From assembly GCA_026708685.1 (NCBI GenBank), contig JAPOUL010000167.1:21734-85733 (forward strand): a DNA stretch of 64,000 bases, written 5' to 3'. Each line of letters opens with the position of its first letter. Within the stretch, counting starts at the first letter, position 1. Under the pieces are notes generated by a model, which saw nothing but the letters and a program-made list of their open reading frames with translations, was not told the origin of the DNA and did no database searches. The position numbers and the translations under genes are program-made. Positions 1-9,511 of the stretch are shown one piece after another. This stretch comes from Bacteroidota bacterium. GTDB taxonomy: Bacteria > Bacteroidota > Rhodothermia > Rhodothermales > Bin80.

Positions 1-1194
1 ATTCACTTCGGGCGCTTCTCCCGAAGGATTCATAAGCCAGTAGAGATCGCCTAAGGCTTTTGTTCCAAAATGTTTGTTGGTTACATCCTGGACACTCATT
101 TCTGTTGCTGACATCATTTGGAGTTTTGTCAGTACGTCATGATCGGTGCGATGGCCTGCGTATAATGCCGCTCCGAGTGCTACGACTTCATCCACATTTG
201 CAATACTTAACGGCTCGGTTCCAAACACATTCTTGACCATCTGGTGAATGGCAGGAATTCTTGTACTTCCTCCCGCCAGAATCACTCCGTTGATGTGGTC
301 GTGGTCTATAGAACCATCTTCAAGAGCATTTTCACAGCATAGCTCAATCTGAGTCACATAGTTGGATATTTGTGATTCAAACTCATCCCGGGTAACTTCA
401 ATCACTTTACCCTTGACAAAAATACTGACTTTTTCTCGGCGGGAAAGGGAGTGTTTCATATCCTGAATTCGATGCAGGTCAAGTCCTTCATGACTCAGGT
501 TCTGTTCCGATAGGATGTCTCCCGTCATCTTCTCATACTTGTCCTTGACAAGCATTTGCAGAGCCTCATCAAAATCGACCCCGCCCAGTCTTGCAATACC
601 ATCACTCCAGATGACATCAACAGATTTACCATCAAACTCGGCGATAGTAATATCAAATGTTCCGCCGCCCAAGTCAAAAACGGCATATACTCCAGCCTGT
701 GTGAGTTTACCCGAATAGGCATAATAGAGGGCAGCAGCTGTAGGTTCATTGATAATATTGGCGAGATCCAATCCTGCCGCCTCTGACGCATCAATGGTGG
801 CCTGTCTGGCTTCATTACTAAAATTTGCAGGGACGGTAATGACGACGGGAGCTAAGGGTCCAAGTGCCTTTTTCGTATAATCACCCAGGCATTTGAGGAC
901 ATGACTGCTCAGTTCTACTGGGGTGAGTGTATGAGGCCCAATGGGATAGGTTTTTGACGTTCCCATTTCCCGCTTGAATCGTGCTGCGGAGGATTTATGC
1001 TCCTGGCCATGATCTGCTGACCATTGTCCCCACGCATCAACCCCGACGCGCCATTCGTCATGAATGAGGGCAACACAGGATGGCAGGAGATATTTTCCAT
1101 CTGCATCGGGCACCATCACGGGTCTCCCAAATTCGTCAAATTGTGCAACAGCTGAGTACGTTGTACCCAGATCAATTCCGATCACTGAACTCAT
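1..1194 (-). CDS. Hsp70 (DnaK)-family chaperone, C-terminus outside window
   Basis: ATP-dependent chaperone of the Hsp70 family. The frame is open from the ATG at 1194 down to base 1, 398 codons, so the C-terminal part lies outside the window. Visible nucleotide-binding motifs are the first phosphate loop IGIDLGTTYS near the N-terminus, FDLGGGTFDIT near residue 195 and VILAGGSTRIP near residue 330. That is essentially a complete ATPase domain. The hydrophobic interdomain linker expected after residue 375 (DVLLLDVT in DnaK) is poorly conserved (VQDVTNKHFG), which suggests a specialised Hsp70 rather than housekeeping DnaK. The start lies 23 bp inside the end of the upstream gene, so the two are probably translationally coupled. 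That upstream gene encodes a membrane protein with a GrpE-like domain, so this Hsp70 probably works at the membrane with it. Family call is firm; the specialised role is inference. Confidence 0.93.
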   Translation of the reverse strand, partial: MSSVIGIDLGTTYSAVAQFDEFGRPVMVPDADGKYLLPSCVALIHDEWRVGVDAWGQWSADHGQEHKSSAARFKREMGTSKTYPIGPHTLTPVELSSHVLKCLGDYTKKALGPLAPVVITVPANFSNEARQATIDASEAAGLDLANIINEPTAAALYYAYSGKLTQAGVYAVFDLGGGTFDITIAEFDGKSVDVIWSDGIARLGGVDFDEALQMLVKDKYEKMTGDILSEQNLSHEGLDLHRIQDMKHSLSRREKVSIFVKGKVIEVTRDEFESQISNYVTQIELCCENALEDGSIDHDHINGVILAGGSTRIPAIHQMVKNVFGTEPLSIANVDEVVALGAALYAGHRTDHDVLTKLQMMSATEMSVQDVTNKHFGTKALGDLYWLMNPSGEAPEVN

Positions 1195-3130
1195 GTAAGC
1201 TATGTTTTAATTGAAATCTATATATGGCAACGCGTGCGGGGATCACCACTTCTTTTTCTCGTCCTCCTTCTATATAGTAGCCAGGTTCCAGCACTTCGGC
1301 AATTTGGCAGTCATGCTCTTCAATCATGGTATCAATAATCTTCGGATAGTCCGAAACACCGAAGGCCGTACGATAGTCACTGCCCACTTCTGGGGTATAG
1401 GACTGAACATTGCACTCTAAAAGTGCATCTTCTAAAAGAGACTGGATGGATTCAAGTGGTGAGGAAGGGTCATTGGATTCCTGCAAGAAGTATTCAACAG
1501 CCTGATTCACTCGGATAAACCGTGCCACAAATTTACGGTAGATGGTGTTGTCATAACCATCATGAAGACGTTTGATCTGCTGATCACGATCATCTAAGGC
1601 ATCACGCAGACTTTTGATTGAGGAAGAAAAATCTCGAGTCACTTCACTTTGCTGTAGACTTTTTTCAGCTAACTCGTTGATGGAATGAGCCGATTGAATC
1701 AGATAGTCAATACGCTGTTCAATCACTCCTAATCGATCAGAGTCCTGCGATGCATCGGGTTCCTTCGGTTCAGGCTGACCAGAGCGCCTCATGCCCATGA
1801 TGACTACCACAAGGATAGCTCCGGCTCCAATAATGCCAAGTAACAGGAGGGCTGCAACGATCCACAGGGGGAGTGCGATGGATGGATCAGAGGACGAAAG
1901 AGCAGACGGGCTTTCGGATAGAGTGTTACAGGAAACGATGCCAGATGTGGTAGGGATCTGGCCCAGCCACTGTCCTACGGAATCAAGATCTGGAGCACAC
2001 AACTGTGTTTTACTGATCGAAAATACTTTCAGGTTGTTGAGCTGGGTCAACTCTGCTGGAAGAGTGTCCTTTAGTGGATTTCCATCCAAATGCAGTGCCT
2101 CAAGTTGATGCAGGGAACCGAGTTGAGGGGGCAGGTGCCCGCTCAGGTGGTTTCGTTCAAGATTCAAGCTGCGAACGGATCCATCCCTGATGTCAATTCC
2201 AAACCACTCCCCGACATCCACTGCCCTTGGATGCAGATCAAAAGTCCAACCACGACTGTTGATCCATTCAGCTCCATTGGTCGATTGATAGAGACTTTGA
2301 AGTGCAGACAGTTCACCCGATGGAAGACAGGCGTATTCTGAATGGACTGTCTGGAATCCAAGGAGATGGTGTTCATCAGCAGTTGCATCAATACACAGAT
2401 TCGTGCCTTCTACATTAATATCCATTGATGGACGCAGTGGAGTTGACGAAAGGGTTAATACTCCCGACAACCCCGGATTATTCCCAAGCCACAAGATTCC
2501 CAGATGTGGGAGGGTTGTGATTCCTTCATCAATGGAACCGGATAGATTGTTATAGTGCAACCAGATCCCCTTTAATGGAGTCAATCGCCCCAGGCTTTCA
2601 GGGATACTGCCTTCCAACTGGTTACTGCGGAGGTTCAAATATTCAAGGTTCACTAGGTTTCCAATCTCGTCAGGAAGTGCTCCAGAGAGGCGGTTTTGCT
2701 GAAGACGCAGTTTGACCAATGACGTAAGAGATTGAATCCAAGGACCGATAGATCCTGACAGGTTATTTTCCTGAAGATCAAGGACTCGGAGCTTGGTGAA
2801 TTGCCCAAGTTCTCGTGGAAGTGTTCCAGTCAGTCCATTGTTGGATAGATCGATTTCAGTTACATGTCCGTCAGCAGTACGAAGTCCATACCATGTAGAT
2901 ATGCTGTCGAGTGGAGGGGCAGACACAAGGGTCACATCCCAGTTGGACTGTTGAGTCCAATTGGGGCCACCAGTAGAGTCATAAAGGATTTTCAGGGCCT
3001 CCCACTCCGACCGAGGAGTCATCACTTCCGTGGACTGAGCAATGCTCACAGAGGGAATGATCGATAAGATCAGAAGCCCAACAAGAGCGATACAGTCAGT
3101 CAAACGAGATCCGATAGATCTACAGATCAT
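1172..3130 (-). CDS. LRR - transmembrane - GrpE-like protein
   Basis: Predicted inner-membrane protein of 652 residues. Order: signal peptide (about 1-32, ending SVSIAQ); exported region with plant-type leucine-rich repeats (LxxLDLxxNxLSGxIPxxLGxLxxL) at about 50-380 in two blocks; a transmembrane helix near 419-444 (IALPLWIVAALLLLGIIGAG) followed by MRR, giving a cytoplasmic C-terminus; a long coiled coil (about 465-560); and a C-terminal segment resembling the GrpE beta-wing (QIAEVLEPGYYIEGG followed by VIPARVAIYR). GrpE is the nucleotide-exchange factor of Hsp70, and the next gene, overlapping by 23 bp, encodes an Hsp70. I infer that the protein senses or binds something outside through its LRRs and controls an Hsp70 inside. 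The ATG at 3130 is preferred; an in-frame TTG at 3142 adds four residues. LRR and TM are clear; the GrpE assignment is by motif only. Confidence 0.82.
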   Translation of the reverse strand: MICRSIGSRLTDCIALVGLLILSIIPSVSIAQSTEVMTPRSEWEALKILYDSTGGPNWTQQSNWDVTLVSAPPLDSISTWYGLRTADGHVTEIDLSNNGLTGTLPRELGQFTKLRVLDLQENNLSGSIGPWIQSLTSLVKLRLQQNRLSGALPDEIGNLVNLEYLNLRSNQLEGSIPESLGRLTPLKGIWLHYNNLSGSIDEGITTLPHLGILWLGNNPGLSGVLTLSSTPLRPSMDINVEGTNLCIDATADEHHLLGFQTVHSEYACLPSGELSALQSLYQSTNGAEWINSRGWTFDLHPRAVDVGEWFGIDIRDGSVRSLNLERNHLSGHLPPQLGSLHQLEALHLDGNPLKDTLPAELTQLNNLKVFSISKTQLCAPDLDSVGQWLGQIPTTSGIVSCNTLSESPSALSSSDPSIALPLWIVAALLLLGIIGAGAILVVVIMGMRRSGQPEPKEPDASQDSDRLGVIEQRIDYLIQSAHSINELAEKSLQQSEVTRDFSSSIKSLRDALDDRDQQIKRLHDGYDNTIYRKFVARFIRVNQAVEYFLQESNDPSSPLESIQSLLEDALLECNVQSYTPEVGSDYRTAFGVSDYPKIIDTMIEEHDCQIAEVLEPGYYIEGGREKEVVIPARVAIYRFQLKHSLHEFSDRN

Positions 3131-3474
3131 TAGGTGATCCAAGATGAAAGCATCCAGAGATGTTTTGAAAATGAGTCCGAATATTTGGGGTCAATGCAAC
3201 GTCATCAATGACTGCTGAAAACCACATCAATAGTGTGCTTAATTCCATGATCTGATCCTCCTCAACAATACAGCAAAATCTGGGGCACACCATGGTATTT
3301 TAAAAGCGGGTTAAACCATCCTACCGCTGAATTGTGCACAGCAATGACTCCCAAACTGGATGATTTCCAAGAATCAATCATGTTTTTTGGCTTGACGATT
3401 CAAGATGTAACAACTTAGAAACAAATTTCGTAAGGAAAGAGGTCCATCGTGCTATCCTGATTCCTCCCAATCCT
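3131..3474. other. Divergent intergenic region
   Basis: 344 bases between the divergently transcribed LRR/Hsp70 pair and the DUF5916 gene, so it should hold both promoters. A TTGACG at about 3392 followed 17 bases later by a poor -10 match is the only sigma-70-like candidate I see, and it is weak. No gene or repeat is apparent. Confidence 0.4.
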
Positions 3475-5793
3475 ATGAAATTTGTTGCGTTGCTCCCCAT
3501 CGGTGTCGTATGTTGCTGTCTCATCCAACCAGCTGAATCTCAGTCCTTAAATGGTTCTATGGACGAGGGAGGCATTGAATCCGATTTTCCGCCTTCTGGG
3601 GAATTTCGCCCAAACATTCAACCATCGCATACGGTTGCCCAGGCTACGGGGACCATTGATGTTGATGGTAATCTGGATGACGATGGATGGGATGGAATCC
3701 GACCATTAGGAAATTTTTCAGAGGTTGTTCCGAACGATATGACTCGTCCTCCGGTCCGAATGAAAGCGATGATGACCTATGATCAGGATTATTTGTATGC
3801 TGCTGTGGTGGTCTATGATGATCCAAAACTGATTCGGGCCAACCTCAGCGATCGTGATGAAATTTGGCAGGATGATTATGCTGGAATTGCTCTTGATCCA
3901 AATCGTGATGGTCAGGGAATCTATTTTATTGCATCCAACCCATTGGGCATTCAGGGAGATTCATTTCTTACACTCAATAATGAGGATGAGGGGTTTGATC
4001 TATTCTATCGATCCAGTGGCCAGATTACCGAAGATGGGTATCAGATTGAGTTTGCGATTCCTTTCAAGAGTCTGAGGTTTCCGAATGTGGATGTCCAGAC
4101 TTGGGGAGCAACGCTGTGGGTGACCCGACCAAGGGAAAGCAGAAGTCAGTATTCTTGGGCGGCCATCAGTCAGGACAACCCCTGCATGAGTTGTCAACTC
4201 GGCGAAATCAACGGCATAGATGGTGTAAAATCTGGACGCAATCTTGAAATTCTTCCGTCACTGACGGGTGGTGGGGTTGGCTCTCTCCGGGATCCAAAGG
4301 TCCCATCGTCAGGTTTTGAACAGGAGAGGATGACCGTTGACCCCTCGCTGAATGTCAAGTATGGGATCACCTCTGATTTAACCGCCGATGTAACGGTGAA
4401 TCCAGATTTTAGCCAGATTGAAGCGGATGAAGCCCAGATTGATGTTAATTCTACGTTTGCGTTGTCTTTTGATGAACGAAGGCCATTTTTTCAGGAAGGT
4501 TCGGGATTATTTAATACTGAAATTCAAACGGTCTATACACGATCCATCAATGATCCAATTGCAGCGGCCAAGCTGACAGGACGTTTTGGCTCCGTAGATG
4601 TAGCCTATATTGGGGCACGGGATAATCACACCCCGTTGCTCCTTCCGTTTGAAGAACAAAGCCGACTGCTTCAGGGTGGACGCAGTTTCTCAAATATACT
4701 CAGGGTGATAAGAAATTTTGACAATCATTCATTTATAGGTGCATTGATAACGGACCGAAGACTGGATGAGGGAGGATCGGGTTCCACAATCAGCATAGAT
4801 GCCAGTGCGAGGTTTCTGCAGCAGTACAGGATCAGTGGGCAGATGGTCTACAGCCATCATCAGGAACCGATCCATGAAGAAATGGATGATCAGATAGGAG
4901 AACTCTATTTTGATAATCAGAAGTATACCGGGTTTCTGGATGGAGAGTCATTCAGTGGGTATGCTACCAGTGTAGAGTTGGATCGGGATGCCAGATACTG
5001 GTCCTTTTCAGCCGGCTATGAGTCCATCAGCCCTACCTTCCGAGCAGATAACGGATTTGTTCGCCAGAATAACAACCAGCGAGTTTTTCTCTGGCAGGGA
5101 GTAACGATGTATCCCGAAAAGGTCATTCCCTTTGTGGAACGGATCCGGCCCAACCTGGTTGTGGGGAGCAATTGGAATTTTGATGGACTGCAAAAGAGTT
5201 TTTTCTTTCGTCCATCCATCTATTTTCAGCTGAAGCAGCAGACGAATCTGCAAATCAACTGGTGGTACAGAAATGAGGATTTTTCAGGGGTACAGTTTAA
5301 CGGGATGACTGGGGTGAGTGGGTTTGTTTCCAGCAACTTCAGTCGTACGCTCAATCTTGGTTTGAATATCAGTGTTGGAGAATCCATTGCACGATTTTTG
5401 GATGAACCAGAAATTGGAAACAGTTTTGAATTGAATGCGTGGGGAACCCTTCGACCAACGAATCGCATGTCGATTCGCCCTCAATTCTCGTATTCAAAAC
5501 TTTCGGATCAACAGACCAGCGAAGAATTCTTCAGTGGGTATATTGTTCGTACGAGAGTCAAATATCAGTTTACCCGCCACCTGTTTTTACGTACGGTCGT
5601 GCAGTATAGCGATTTTTCCAAGAAGTTGGAAATAGATCCACTGTTGACCTACAAGCTCAACGCCTTTACTGCAATGCATGTTGGGTCCACACACGATCTA
5701 GACCAGTTCACGCGGACGCAGGGTCCAACAAAGTACTTCAGACAGAGTCACAGGCAAATTTTCTTCAAGTTTCAGTATTTTTTCCGTAGGTAG
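3475..5793 (+). CDS. DUF5916 protein with N-terminal carbohydrate-binding-like domain
   Basis: 772-residue predicted outer-membrane protein. A signal peptide (about 1-22) precedes a CBM9-like beta domain (about 55-215) with the typical opening IDVDGNLDDDGWDG and the region YAGIALDPNRDGQGIYF. The rest matches the DUF5916 pattern: the segment YGITSDLTADVTVNPDFSQIEADEAQ, then FALSFDERRPFFQEGSGLF, then a long series of amphipathic beta strands ending in aromatic residues (QYFFRR), consistent with a barrel. Length is normal for the family. The substrate is unknown; family members are common in Bacteroidota-like genomes and are thought to sit in the outer membrane. It is followed after 58 bases by two Tat-exported sugar-dehydrogenase-like genes, which suggests, but does not prove, a role in polysaccharide or sugar use. 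Confidence 0.85.
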   Translation: MKFVALLPIGVVCCCLIQPAESQSLNGSMDEGGIESDFPPSGEFRPNIQPSHTVAQATGTIDVDGNLDDDGWDGIRPLGNFSEVVPNDMTRPPVRMKAMMTYDQDYLYAAVVVYDDPKLIRANLSDRDEIWQDDYAGIALDPNRDGQGIYFIASNPLGIQGDSFLTLNNEDEGFDLFYRSSGQITEDGYQIEFAIPFKSLRFPNVDVQTWGATLWVTRPRESRSQYSWAAISQDNPCMSCQLGEINGIDGVKSGRNLEILPSLTGGGVGSLRDPKVPSSGFEQERMTVDPSLNVKYGITSDLTADVTVNPDFSQIEADEAQIDVNSTFALSFDERRPFFQEGSGLFNTEIQTVYTRSINDPIAAAKLTGRFGSVDVAYIGARDNHTPLLLPFEEQSRLLQGGRSFSNILRVIRNFDNHSFIGALITDRRLDEGGSGSTISIDASARFLQQYRISGQMVYSHHQEPIHEEMDDQIGELYFDNQKYTGFLDGESFSGYATSVELDRDARYWSFSAGYESISPTFRADNGFVRQNNNQRVFLWQGVTMYPEKVIPFVERIRPNLVVGSNWNFDGLQKSFFFRPSIYFQLKQQTNLQINWWYRNEDFSGVQFNGMTGVSGFVSSNFSRTLNLGLNISVGESIARFLDEPEIGNSFELNAWGTLRPTNRMSIRPQFSYSKLSDQQTSEEFFSGYIVRTRVKYQFTRHLFLRTVVQYSDFSKKLEIDPLLTYKLNAFTAMHVGSTHDLDQFTRTQGPTKYFRQSHRQIFFKFQYFFRR

Positions 5794-5811
5794 TTGTTTT
5801 AAATGGAAATG

Positions 5812-5850
5812 AGTCGTAAATTAGTCGGAGCAAATCATTCATTTACGACT
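5812..5850. repeat. Inverted repeat ending one base before the next start codon
   Basis: Arms AGTCGTAAAT (5812-5821) and ATTTACGACT (5841-5850) are perfect 10-bp complements with a 19-base spacer. The right arm ends one base before the ATG at 5852. It could be an operator for a dimeric repressor or an RNA hairpin that occludes or exposes the start of the oxidoreductase gene. It is not followed by a T-run, so a terminator for the upstream gene is unlikely. Confidence 0.6.
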
Positions 5851-5851
5851 T

Positions 5852-7174
5852 ATGAAACAACTTACCAATCGAAGATCCTTTCTCAAAACCGCTTCCGCTG
5901 GTGTAGCGGGAGCTGCCTTCCTACGATCTGCACACGGATTAGCCTCTCCGACGAATCACTTGAATGTGGCCGTTATGGGGGTGCACAATCGTGGTGGTGG
6001 ACTTGCCTCTGCTTTCGCACGTGCCGAAGGTTGTGAAGTCACCCATATCTGTGATGTAGACGACCGAGCAGTTGCCAAGACGGTCAAAGATGTTGCAGAG
6101 ATTACTGGTAGTAATCCGCCGATGGGAGTGGTTGACTTTCGCGAAGCACTAGACAACCCTGATGTTGACATTCTTGTGATTGCTGGCCCCGATCATTGGC
6201 ATGCACCGGCTGCGATCATGGCCTTACAGGCTGGAAAACATGTCTATGTAGAAAAGCCAGGTAGCCACAATCCTCGTGAAGGTGAGATGTTGATTGAGGC
6301 ACAGCAATACTACAACTTAAAGGTTCAGATGGGCAATCAACAACGCTCTTCTGAAGAATCTTCCCAAGTCATTGAAGCGATCAGAGAAGGGATTATTGGA
6401 CGGCCTTATTATGCAAGAGCATGGTACGCTAATAGTCGAGGATCCATTGGTACAGGACAGTCTGCTCCAGTTCCTGACTGGCTCAATTATGATCTATGGC
6501 AGGGACCAGCTCCCCGGATGCCCTACATGGATAACCGGATTCACTATAACTGGCACTGGTTCTGGCATTGGGGCACTGGTGAAATCTGCAACAATGGAAC
6601 GCATGAAATCGATGTGTGCCGTTGGGCTCTTGGAGTAGATTATCCGATGAGAGTTCGCTCCTCTGGTGGACGCTATCATTTCAAGGATGACTGGGAGTTC
6701 TACGATACTCAGATCGCGTGCTATGACTTTGAAGGGGACAAAACCATCACTTGGGATGGTCGCAGTTGCAATGCCCGTCTGGTTGAAGGGCGTGGACGTG
6801 GAGCCTCCATTCATGGTGAGTATGGAACGGCCATCATTGACCGTAATGGATACGTTGTCTATGATCAGGATAACAATGAAATCTGGAAGCGCTCTCGAAC
6901 TTCTGGGGAAGCGACGATGGATATTCGTGGGGGAGGAGGACTGACGGATCGCCATATTGTCAATATGATGCAGGCGATTCGTGACGGGGAACCCCTCAAC
7001 TCTCCCATCAGCGATGGGCAAAAGACGACACTGCTCTGCCATTTAGGAAACATCGCTCAAAAAACCGGGCGTACGCTCATGTGTAACCCAGAAAATGGAC
7101 ATATTCTCAATGATGAAGAGGCCATGAAGATGTGGGAACGTGAATACGAGCCTGGATGGGAAATCAAAATCTAA
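5852..7174 (+). CDS. Gfo/Idh/MocA-family oxidoreductase, Tat-exported
   Basis: 440 residues. The N-terminus carries a twin-arginine signal (NRRSFLKTASAGVAGAAF), so the protein is exported folded, probably with its nucleotide cofactor bound. A Rossmann domain follows (LNVAVMGVHNRGGG at about 37, acid at HICDVDD near 70), then VEKPG near 130, which is the family EKP motif with the catalytic-region lysine, then the C-terminal alpha/beta substrate domain (about 160-400) rich in W and H (HYNWHWFWHWG). The family performs NAD(P)-linked oxidation or reduction of sugars and cyclitols; the actual substrate cannot be read from sequence. The next gene is 12 bases downstream and belongs to the same superfamily, so they likely form an operon and may act on the same pathway. 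Family is certain, substrate unknown. Confidence 0.92.
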   Translation: MKQLTNRRSFLKTASAGVAGAAFLRSAHGLASPTNHLNVAVMGVHNRGGGLASAFARAEGCEVTHICDVDDRAVAKTVKDVAEITGSNPPMGVVDFREALDNPDVDILVIAGPDHWHAPAAIMALQAGKHVYVEKPGSHNPREGEMLIEAQQYYNLKVQMGNQQRSSEESSQVIEAIREGIIGRPYYARAWYANSRGSIGTGQSAPVPDWLNYDLWQGPAPRMPYMDNRIHYNWHWFWHWGTGEICNNGTHEIDVCRWALGVDYPMRVRSSGGRYHFKDDWEFYDTQIACYDFEGDKTITWDGRSCNARLVEGRGRGASIHGEYGTAIIDRNGYVVYDQDNNEIWKRSRTSGEATMDIRGGGGLTDRHIVNMMQAIRDGEPLNSPISDGQKTTLLCHLGNIAQKTGRTLMCNPENGHILNDEEAMKMWEREYEPGWEIKI

Positions 7175-7186
7175 TACCATAAAAAA

Positions 7187-8515
7187 ATGAATCGACGTGA
7201 TTTTATTCGTACCAGTGGAACCGCTGCAGCAGGGGGATTTCTTGCAAGAACTCCGATGGCCAATCGGCAGCCCATTAAAATTGCACTAGTGGGTACTGGT
7301 GTGCGTGGTCAGGGGATGTGGGGACATGATTTGGTTGAGCAGTATCCAGATGAAGTTGAATTTGTAGGGCTCTGTGATATCAACCCCGGAAGGTTGGAGC
7401 ATGTGAAAACCAATATCATTGGCGTGGACTGTCCTACCTATACCGATTTTGACAAGATGATGATGGAGACTCAACCTGATATGGTCATTGTGACCACCGT
7501 GGACTCTACCCACCATCAGTACATCATCCGAGCCATGGAGCTTGGCAGTGATGTGGTGACAGAGAAACCCATGACGACCGATGCTGAAAAGTGTCAGGCA
7601 ATTTTGGATGCACAGGCAATTACGCGTAAGAATGTGACGGTGACATTTAACTACCGCTATTCTCCGCATCGACTTGCCATGAAGGAGATGCTGATGAACA
7701 ACCGTATTGGTACGGTGACATCCGTTGATTTCAGTTGGTATCTTGACATCTATCACGGGGCTGATTATTTTCGGCGCTGGCATGGGAAGGAGCGTTTTGG
7801 TGGCTCCCTGTTCGTTCACAAATCAACCCATCATTTTGATCTGCTCAATTGGTGGCTGGATTCAGAACCTGAGGAGGTGTACGCCAATGGTGCACTTGAG
7901 TATTATGGTCATAACAACGAATTCCGTCATACGAATTGCCGCGGTTGTCCACACAAGGACAAATGCCAGCATTATTGGGATATCACCGAGAATGAGTTCT
8001 ACATGAATCTTTATGTGGCTCACGAACATCATGATGGGTATCTGCGGGATGGTTGTGTCTGGAGTGATGAAATCGATATCTACGATAAGATGAGTGCCCA
8101 GATCAAGTATGCCAATGGCGTGCATGTAAGTTATTCGTGTACGACCTACTCTCCTTACGAGGGGTATCGGATTGCGTTCAATGGAACCAAGGGAAGGCTT
8201 GAAGCTTGGATCAAGGAACGCCAGCCTTGGGAGTACCAGCCGTATGATGAAATTCGGGTCACCGATAATTTTGGAGAAACGGAGTTGATCCAGATCCCGC
8301 ACGGTGGTGGAGGACATGCTGGTGGCGATATAAGGTTAAAAAACCATGTCTTTAGGGGCGAAGATACCCCCGATCCCTATCGTCAGGCTGCTGGTGCTCG
8401 AGATGGTGCAATGTCTATTCTGATCGGAGTAGCCGCCAGAGAAAGCGTCAAGACGGGGGAACCCATCCGAATTGAGTCCCTGACATCCCTCAAACCTAGA
8501 GCGGTGCGCCCTTAA
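7187..8515 (+). CDS. Gfo/Idh/MocA-family oxidoreductase with Cys cluster, Tat-exported
   Basis: 442 residues, second member of the pair. Twin-arginine signal NRRDFIRTSGTAAAGGF at the start, Rossmann motif IKIALVGTGVRGQG near 30, the family motif TEKPMTTD near 125 and the substrate domain with HKSTHHFDLLNWW near 205. It differs from the upstream gene by an inserted Cys/His segment near 245 (NCRGCPHKDKCQHYW), which looks like a small metal-binding or disulfide element and recurs in some exported members of this superfamily. The two proteins share only the fold, so this is not a recent duplication. Start ATG at 7187 follows an A-rich stretch. Substrate unknown; probably sugar or cyclitol metabolism in the periplasm. 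Confidence 0.92.
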   Translation: MNRRDFIRTSGTAAAGGFLARTPMANRQPIKIALVGTGVRGQGMWGHDLVEQYPDEVEFVGLCDINPGRLEHVKTNIIGVDCPTYTDFDKMMMETQPDMVIVTTVDSTHHQYIIRAMELGSDVVTEKPMTTDAEKCQAILDAQAITRKNVTVTFNYRYSPHRLAMKEMLMNNRIGTVTSVDFSWYLDIYHGADYFRRWHGKERFGGSLFVHKSTHHFDLLNWWLDSEPEEVYANGALEYYGHNNEFRHTNCRGCPHKDKCQHYWDITENEFYMNLYVAHEHHDGYLRDGCVWSDEIDIYDKMSAQIKYANGVHVSYSCTTYSPYEGYRIAFNGTKGRLEAWIKERQPWEYQPYDEIRVTDNFGETELIQIPHGGGGHAGGDIRLKNHVFRGEDTPDPYRQAAGARDGAMSILIGVAARESVKTGEPIRIESLTSLKPRAVRP

Positions 8516-8540
8516 GTCATCATCAGCTGAATACGTTCAT

Positions 8541-8957
8541 ATGCGTACCTTACATTTTTCAATCATTGTTCTTCTCGTAGTCGTGACCGCAAGATGTGCG
8601 TCTACTGGCGAAATGGCCTCAGATGAGCCCACCAGCCCAGTTGCTGGAATGTGGGATTATTCTATTGAAGCTCCACAGGGGTTATTTACCGGCCATCTTG
8701 AGATGATTCCACAAGAGGACGGGCTTGCTGTTCATATCCTCCAAGAAGGTCAGCAGGCGGATGATGCACTAATGGCAGATTCTGTAGCATTTGATGAAGA
8801 GACTCAGATGCTTACGTTTTCCTTTGAAAACCCAGAATATGGGATGATGAATGTAACGCTGACACTGGATGATCAGGGAGTATTGAATGGAGTACTGCAT
8901 GCTGTTCAGTATACGGTTGATGCCCCTATGGTTGTCACTCGATCAGAGCAGCAGTAG
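8541..8957 (+). CDS. Small exported protein of unknown function
   Basis: 138 residues. A hydrophobic signal segment (FSIIVLLVVVTA) ends in TARC at residue 19. The cysteine suggests a lipoprotein, but Arg at position -1 is atypical for a lipobox, so ordinary signal-peptidase cleavage is also possible. The mature part is acidic, with beta-strand-like alternation (GMWDYSIEAPQGLFTGHLEMI and DQGVLNGVLHAVQYTV), reminiscent of small lipocalin-like or DUF domains built from repeated strands; I do not recognise it. It follows the two oxidoreductase genes by 25 bases, so it probably belongs to the same transcript. Confidence 0.75.
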   Translation: MRTLHFSIIVLLVVVTARCASTGEMASDEPTSPVAGMWDYSIEAPQGLFTGHLEMIPQEDGLAVHILQEGQQADDALMADSVAFDEETQMLTFSFENPEYGMMNVTLTLDDQGVLNGVLHAVQYTVDAPMVVTRSEQQ

Positions 8958-8963
8958 TCATTG

Positions 8964-9242
8964 ATGTATCATCTTGTTGGCAAGCAAGTTCGTGTGCATC
9001 TGTACACGAAGGATGCCATGGCCATTGGTACGATTGAAGGGCGGGTAGCCGATGTAGCCGCCAAGGTGGAGGTTGCACCCGGTATCAAAAAAGATCTTGC
9101 TCTTGTGGTAGACATTCACGTTCCCAGTGAAGATTCTGAACCTTATGTGAACAGTGGTGGGATTGAAAATGAGGGCTGGTTTGCCGTGCAGGATATTCAG
9201 GTATTGGATGAGGATCTTCCAGCGGGTTGGTTCAGTAATTAG
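8964..9242 (+). CDS. Hypothetical protein, 92 residues
   Basis: No family recognised. The protein is short, acidic and soluble, with regular beta-like segments: KQVRVHLYTKDAMAIGTIEGRV and AALVVDIH-like strands, then an acidic C-terminus (DEDLPAGWFSN). The opening resembles small SH3-like or Sm-like barrels, but this is only an impression. The ATG at 8964 is chosen over the TTG at 8961. It lies 6 bases after the preceding stop, so it is most likely the last gene of the transcript that starts with the DUF5916 or oxidoreductase genes. Confidence 0.7.
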   Translation: MYHLVGKQVRVHLYTKDAMAIGTIEGRVADVAAKVEVAPGIKKDLALVVDIHVPSEDSEPYVNSGGIENEGWFAVQDIQVLDEDLPAGWFSN

Positions 9243-9511
9243 GGGGAGTGTCGGTGGGATCGTTTCGGGTGATTCGTGGTGTCAAAGTATCATTTCGTTC
9301 AAGATGCACATTGGGTTTTCCATGAATGATTGAATCTATTTTGTGGGTGGATTGGGAGGAGTTAAAGCGGAAGATGTTCTTGAATACAATTGCTTTTTAG
9401 GTCAAGGGCAGAGGGTTTACTGTCTATTGGTTCAGCCATCATGATCAGAAAGGATGTCTTCTATAATCAGGCCTTTCATGAATCATTGGAGTGCGTACAT
9501 TACGTGTCATT

